DNA of 11,184 bases from SURF-24 sp964537965 (GTDB lineage Bacteria; Bacteroidota; Ignavibacteria; Ignavibacteriales; SURF-24): NCBI GenBank assembly GCA_964537965.1, contig CAZIDB010000156.1, positions 1 through 11,184 on the forward strand. Direction: 5' to 3'. Made by a program: the position numbers and the translations under genes. Shown in pieces: positions 8,917-11,184 of the stretch. The notes under the pieces were generated by a model. The model saw only the letters and a program-made list of their open reading frames with translations, had not been told where the DNA came from and did no database searches. The first letter of the stretch is position 1. Every line of letters starts with the position of its first letter.

Positions 8917-8943
8917 AATAATAAATTAGAAGCATTTATTATT
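8917..8943 (-). promoter_or_regulatory. A/T-only hairpin in the rplA-rplJ gap
   Basis: On the coding strand, AATAATAAAT (8943-8934) and ATTTATTATT (8926-8917) form a perfect 10-bp stem around the 7-base loop GCTTCTA. It sits about 25 bases before the rplJ ATG, where other bacteria carry the L10 leader that mediates autoregulation. All pairs are A-T, so the stem is weak, and in AT-rich intergenic DNA such a repeat can arise by chance. I do not recognise the conserved kink-turn elements of the known L10 leader. The repeat is seen; any function is only suggested by position. Confidence 0.3.
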
Positions 8944-8957
8944 GAGTGCGTAAATTC

Positions 8958-9656
8958 TTATTTAATTGTTCCGACCTCTTCCTTAGAAATTCTAAGTCCG
9001 GGTCCCATAGTTGATGATAGAAATAAACTTTTAACGTATTGCCCTTTGGCAGATGTAGGTCTCATCTTAATAATTGTTGTTAAAAATGCGCGGATGTTCT
9101 CTACCAATTTATCTGCCGGAAATGAAAGCTTTCCTAATGAAGTACTAACGATACCAGTTTTATCTACACGGAACTCAATTTTACCAGCCTTAACTTCATT
9201 AACTGCTTTTGCAACATCCATAGTAACAGTACCACTTTTAGGATTCGGCATTAAACCTTTTGGTCCTAAAATTCTACCAAGTTTACCAAGCTCTGCCATA
9301 GAGTCCGGAGTAGCAACTATAACATCAACATCAGTCCAACCGCCTTTAATCTTTTCAAGGTATTCTTCAAAACCGGCAAAATCGGAACCAGCATCAAGTG
9401 CTTCCTGAGCTTTAGCACCTTTTGCAATTGTAAGTACTCTTACTTGTTTTCCAGTCCCATTAGGCAAACTTACTGTACCTCTAACCATTTGGTCTGCATG
9501 TCTTGGATCTACACCTAAACGAATCGAACAATCAAGGGATTCAGTAAATTTAACGTTAGAAGTTCCTTTTAATTTATCAACGGCTTCTTCAATCGTATAT
9601 TCTTTTTTAATGTCAACTGTTTTTTTTATGTTTTTAATTCTTTTTGAGACTTTCAT
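8958..9656 (-). CDS. rplA: 50S ribosomal protein L1
   Basis: L1 forms the mobile stalk by the ribosomal E site, helps move deacylated tRNA out, and in many bacteria represses its own operon by binding mRNA. The 232 residues compare with 234 in E. coli. The signature LGRILGPKGLMPNPKSGTV is at 126-144, and the inserted second domain covers roughly 68-158, with the two halves of domain I on either side. The N-terminus is Lys-rich. A GGAAGGA ribosome binding site lies just before the ATG. The coding strand has a run of eight A bases near the start (9627-9620). It follows rplK after 30 bases, the usual order. I found no obvious L1-binding rRNA mimic in the short gaps upstream. Confidence 0.98.
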   Translation of the reverse strand: MKVSKRIKNIKKTVDIKKEYTIEEAVDKLKGTSNVKFTESLDCSIRLGVDPRHADQMVRGTVSLPNGTGKQVRVLTIAKGAKAQEALDAGSDFAGFEEYLEKIKGGWTDVDVIVATPDSMAELGKLGRILGPKGLMPNPKSGTVTMDVAKAVNEVKAGKIEFRVDKTGIVSTSLGKLSFPADKLVENIRAFLTTIIKMRPTSAKGQYVKSLFLSSTMGPGLRISKEEVGTIK

Positions 9657-9686
9657 TTTTTCCTTCCGGGCTTTAGCTATTCAAAA

Positions 9687-10112
9687 TTAATCTTCAACGG
9701 AGATTCCCATACTTCTGGCTGTTCCAGCAACCATACTCATAGCGTGTTCTAAATCGTTGGCATTCAAATCGGGCATTTTTAATTCGGCAATTTCCTTAAC
9801 CTGAGCCTTAGTAACTTTTGCAACTTTGGTTTTATTTGGTTCAGCAGCGCCTTTATCAACTTTAGCTGCTTTTTTCAAAAGTTCAGCTGCGGGCGGTGTT
9901 TTTGTAATAAAAGTGAAAGATTTATCAGAATAAACAGTAATAACCACAGGAATTATCAATCCACCTTTATCTTGAGTTCTTGCATTAAACTGCTTGCAGA
10001 ACTCCATAATGTTAACACCTTTCTGACCTAAAGCAGGACCAACTGGAGGAGACGGATTAGCCTTACCGGCAGGAATTTGAAGTTTAATAAATCCAGCTAT
10101 TTTTTTTGCCAT
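9687..10112 (-). CDS. rplK: 50S ribosomal protein L11
   Basis: L11 binds the GTPase-associated region of 23S rRNA at the base of the L7/L12 stalk, where thiostrepton-type antibiotics act. The product is 141 residues, standard for the family. The N-terminal domain carries the Pro/Gly-rich stretch GKANPSPPVGPALGQKG at 16-32. The C-terminal rRNA-binding domain ends with GTARSMGI at 130-137, the family signature. The ribosome binding site is weak (AGG about eight bases before the ATG), unlike those of rplL and rpoB. It follows nusG after 28 bases. The prolines of the thiostrepton-contact region look normal. Confidence 0.98.
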   Translation of the reverse strand: MAKKIAGFIKLQIPAGKANPSPPVGPALGQKGVNIMEFCKQFNARTQDKGGLIIPVVITVYSDKSFTFITKTPPAAELLKKAAKVDKGAAEPNKTKVAKVTKAQVKEIAELKMPDLNANDLEHAMSMVAGTARSMGISVED

Positions 10113-10140
10113 AATTTAACCTATTCTTATAAATTTCAAT

Positions 10141-10677
10141 TTATTTTTCTAATTCTGCTTGAACAAAGTCGATTTCAACCGGTGTTTTTCTACCAAAGAT
10201 TGAAACCATTACTTTAATTTTCATTTTTTCTTCGTTTACTTCCTGAATGTAACCGGAGAAATTATTAAACGGACCATCAACAATTTTAACGAAATCACCA
10301 ACTCTGAAAATTGTTTCCATTCGTTCGTTTGATTGATCCTGTGTAATTCTACCCACAATTCTTTTAACTTCCTCAGGCTGAAGCGGGTTAGGGCTTTTAC
10401 CAGTACCTAAGAAACCCATAACAGACGGAGTATTCAGGATAAAATCTTTTACCTGATTATCAAGGTCGGCTTGTACTAAAATATAGCCGGGAAAGAAATT
10501 TTTATTTTTTGTTTTTTTCTTTCCATCCTTTACCTCAAATACTTTTTCAGTTGGGACTAACACATCAGTAATTTTTGCTTTTAACTGTGCATTATCCTTC
10601 AACTCAGTATCAAGTAAAGCTTTAACTTTATTTTCGTGACCCGAGTATGTTCTAACTACATACCACCTTGATTCCAT
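10141..10677 (-). CDS. nusG: transcription termination/antitermination factor NusG
   Basis: NusG is the universal elongation factor that clamps RNA polymerase and contacts Rho or ribosomal protein S10. The product has 178 residues. The NGN domain starts at once (RWYVVRTYSGHE, 4-15) and includes the conserved NFFPGYILVQ at 60-69. The C-terminal KOW domain holds VGDFVKIVDGPFNNFSG at 126-142 and IFGRKTPVEI at 160-169. A Lys-rich loop (53-59) before NFFPGY is encoded by long runs of A. Its ribosome binding site TAAGGCG overlaps the secE stop codon, with only eight bases between the two genes, so the two are probably translationally coupled. The pairing with secE upstream and rplK downstream is the conserved order. 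Confidence 0.98.
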   Translation of the reverse strand: MESRWYVVRTYSGHENKVKALLDTELKDNAQLKAKITDVLVPTEKVFEVKDGKKKTKNKNFFPGYILVQADLDNQVKDFILNTPSVMGFLGTGKSPNPLQPEEVKRIVGRITQDQSNERMETIFRVGDFVKIVDGPFNNFSGYIQEVNEEKMKIKVMVSIFGRKTPVEIDFVQAELEK

Positions 10678-10685
10678 TATTCGCC

Positions 10686-10868
10686 TTAAAAAATGCCCTT
10701 AAATATTTGAGTAATAGCCATATCAATCAGATAAGTAAATGCAGCTATTATCAGACAAACTACAATTACAATTTGAGTAGATTCTTTTAACTCATCTCTT
10801 GTAGGCCAGGTAACTTTCTTCATTTCCTTGACCACGTCATTAAAGAAATTTACAATTTTTTCTTTCAT
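10686..10868 (-). CDS. secE: preprotein translocase subunit SecE
   Basis: SecE is the essential small subunit that braces SecY in the inner-membrane SecYEG channel. At 60 residues it is the short, single-span form common outside the Enterobacteria, whose SecE has three spans. Residues 1-30 form an amphipathic, Lys-rich helix with the conserved VTWPTRDEL at 19-27. A hydrophobic segment of about 22 residues (roughly 32-53) is the membrane span. The start codon lies 16 bases after the 3' end of tRNA-Trp. The ribosome binding site is weak (GAAAG). The stop codon TAA overlaps the nusG ribosome binding site. Confidence 0.97.
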   Translation of the reverse strand: MKEKIVNFFNDVVKEMKKVTWPTRDELKESTQIVIVVCLIIAAFTYLIDMAITQIFKGIF

Positions 10869-10884
10869 AGTATTACTTTCTTTG

Positions 10885-10957
10885 CACGAGAGGAGGGACT
10901 CGAACCCCCAACCTGCGGTTTTGGAGACCGCTGCTCTACCAATTGAGCCACTCTCGT
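10885..10957 (-). tRNA. tRNA-Trp (anticodon CCA)
   Basis: A complete 73-base cloverleaf is visible. The acceptor arms are ACGAGAG and CTCTCGT, the D stem is GCTC/GAGC, and the anticodon stem GCGGT/ACCGC encloses the loop CTCCAAA with anticodon CCA at 10924-10922. The T arm is GGGGG-TTCGAGT-CCCTC with one G-U pair. The base after the acceptor stem is G, the discriminator expected for bacterial tRNA-Trp. The 3' CCA is not encoded (CAA follows), so it must be added by nucleotidyltransferase. It sits 7 bases after the rpmG stop and 16 before secE, inside the operon; trpT upstream of secE is a common arrangement. Confidence 0.97.
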
Positions 10958-10964
10958 ACTAAAC

Positions 10965-11114
10965 TTATTTTGTTTCTTTGTGAACTGTATGCTTTTTATC
11001 CCATCTGCAGTATTTTTTAAATTCAACTCTTCCGGGATGAAGACGTTTATTTTTAGTTGTAGAATAGTTTCTTCTTTTGCACTCAGTGCATTCTAAAGTT
11101 ATAATTTCTCTCAT
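10965..11114 (-). CDS. rpmG: 50S ribosomal protein L33
   Basis: L33 is a small large-subunit protein near the E site. This 49-residue gene begins MREIITLECTECKRRNY and contains the family hallmark TTKNKR at 19-24, followed by a basic C-terminus ending HTVHKETK. It resembles the zinc-binding (C+) type, with C9, C12 and C36, but the place of the fourth cysteine holds D39 (the pattern is C-R-W-D instead of C-x-x-C). Whether zinc is still bound, perhaps with Asp as ligand, cannot be told from sequence. The ribosome binding site is poor (GGTTT). It lies between tRNA-Thr (20 bases away) and tRNA-Trp (7 bases away), the usual place for rpmG in this cluster. Confidence 0.95.
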   Translation of the reverse strand: MREIITLECTECKRRNYSTTKNKRLHPGRVEFKKYCRWDKKHTVHKETK

Positions 11115-11134
11115 ATATTAAACCATTTTATTTG

Positions 11135-11184
11135 AGCTGACGACCGGGATTGAACCGGTGACCTCATCCTTACCAAGGATGTGC
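11135..11184 (-). tRNA. tRNA-Thr (anticodon GGU), 5' part cut off by window
   Basis: The 3' two thirds of a tRNA are visible. The anticodon stem CATCC/GGATG encloses the loop TTGGTAA with anticodon GGT at 11174-11172. After it come the variable bases AGGTC, the T arm ACCGG-TTCAATC-CCGGT, the acceptor 3' strand CGTCAGC, and T as the discriminator position. No CCA is encoded (CAA follows). The D arm and the 5' acceptor strand lie beyond the window edge. A threonine tRNA just upstream of this cluster is common in bacteria, often followed by tuf, which is absent here. Confidence 0.92.

Noticed and set aside
8905..8923. Near match to the Bacteroidota promoter -7 element (TAnnTTTG) upstream of rplJ
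   Set aside because: The coding-strand text TTACATTTTG has one T too many for the consensus, and I see no convincing -33 partner.
10113..10140. Possible L1-binding autoregulatory site before rplK
   Set aside because: The 28-base gap shows no stem or rRNA-like loop; such a site may lie elsewhere or be absent.
11118..11126. Two-codon open frame (ATG GTT TAA) just upstream of rpmG
   Set aside because: It has no ribosome binding site and is expected by chance in AT-rich DNA.
1..11184. Mobile elements, CRISPR arrays, prophage or defence genes
   Set aside because: No direct repeats in arrays, terminal inverted repeats, transposase or integrase segments; the whole window is accounted for by a core operon.

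Overview
The window is one uninterrupted minus-strand block of translation and transcription genes. In transcription order, from the right edge to the left, it holds tRNA-Thr(GGU) (5' part cut off), rpmG (L33), tRNA-Trp(CCA), secE, nusG, rplK (L11), rplA (L1), rplJ (L10), rplL (L7/L12), rpoB and rpoC (3' end cut off). This is the widely conserved bacterial secE-nusG-rplKAJL-rpoBC cluster. The long plus-strand reading frames are antisense shadows of these genes.

Organism: the DNA is AT-rich. All nine complete protein genes start with ATG, and all eight that end inside the window before rpoC (rpoB, rplL, rplJ, rplA, rplK, nusG, secE, rpmG) end with TAA. RpoB (1255 residues) and RpoC (at least 1343 residues) both carry the large lineage-specific insertions seen in Gram-negative lineages, including an SI3-like insertion inside the RpoC trigger loop. 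The sequence character fits the Bacteroidota/Chlorobiota group, possibly Ignavibacteria. That placement rests on recalled family resemblance and is moderate at best.

Layout: the right edge (10685-11184) packs two tRNAs, L33 and SecE with gaps of 7 to 20 bases, so tRNA processing must release the flanking mRNAs. Positions 8370-10677 hold nusG and three ribosomal protein genes with gaps of 8 to 66 bases. Positions 7838-7945 form the longest non-coding stretch (108 bases) and contain a strong 15-bp hairpin between rplL and rpoB, where an attenuator is expected. Positions 1-7837 are the two large RNA polymerase subunit genes, 39 bases apart. No gap exceeds 300 bases.

Working together: NusG binds the polymerase made of beta and beta' and links it to the ribosome. 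L11, L1, L10 and L12 build the two mobile stalks of the large ribosomal subunit. SecE is the essential clamp of the protein export channel. Co-transcription matches ribosome and polymerase output. I see no mobile element, CRISPR array, prophage or novel gene system. The points worth a second look are the rplL-rpoB hairpin, a weaker A/T-only hairpin before rplJ, the very short secE leader behind tRNA-Trp, an L33 with three of four zinc cysteines, a Met-to-Leu change in the RpoC trigger loop, and the missing tuf gene.
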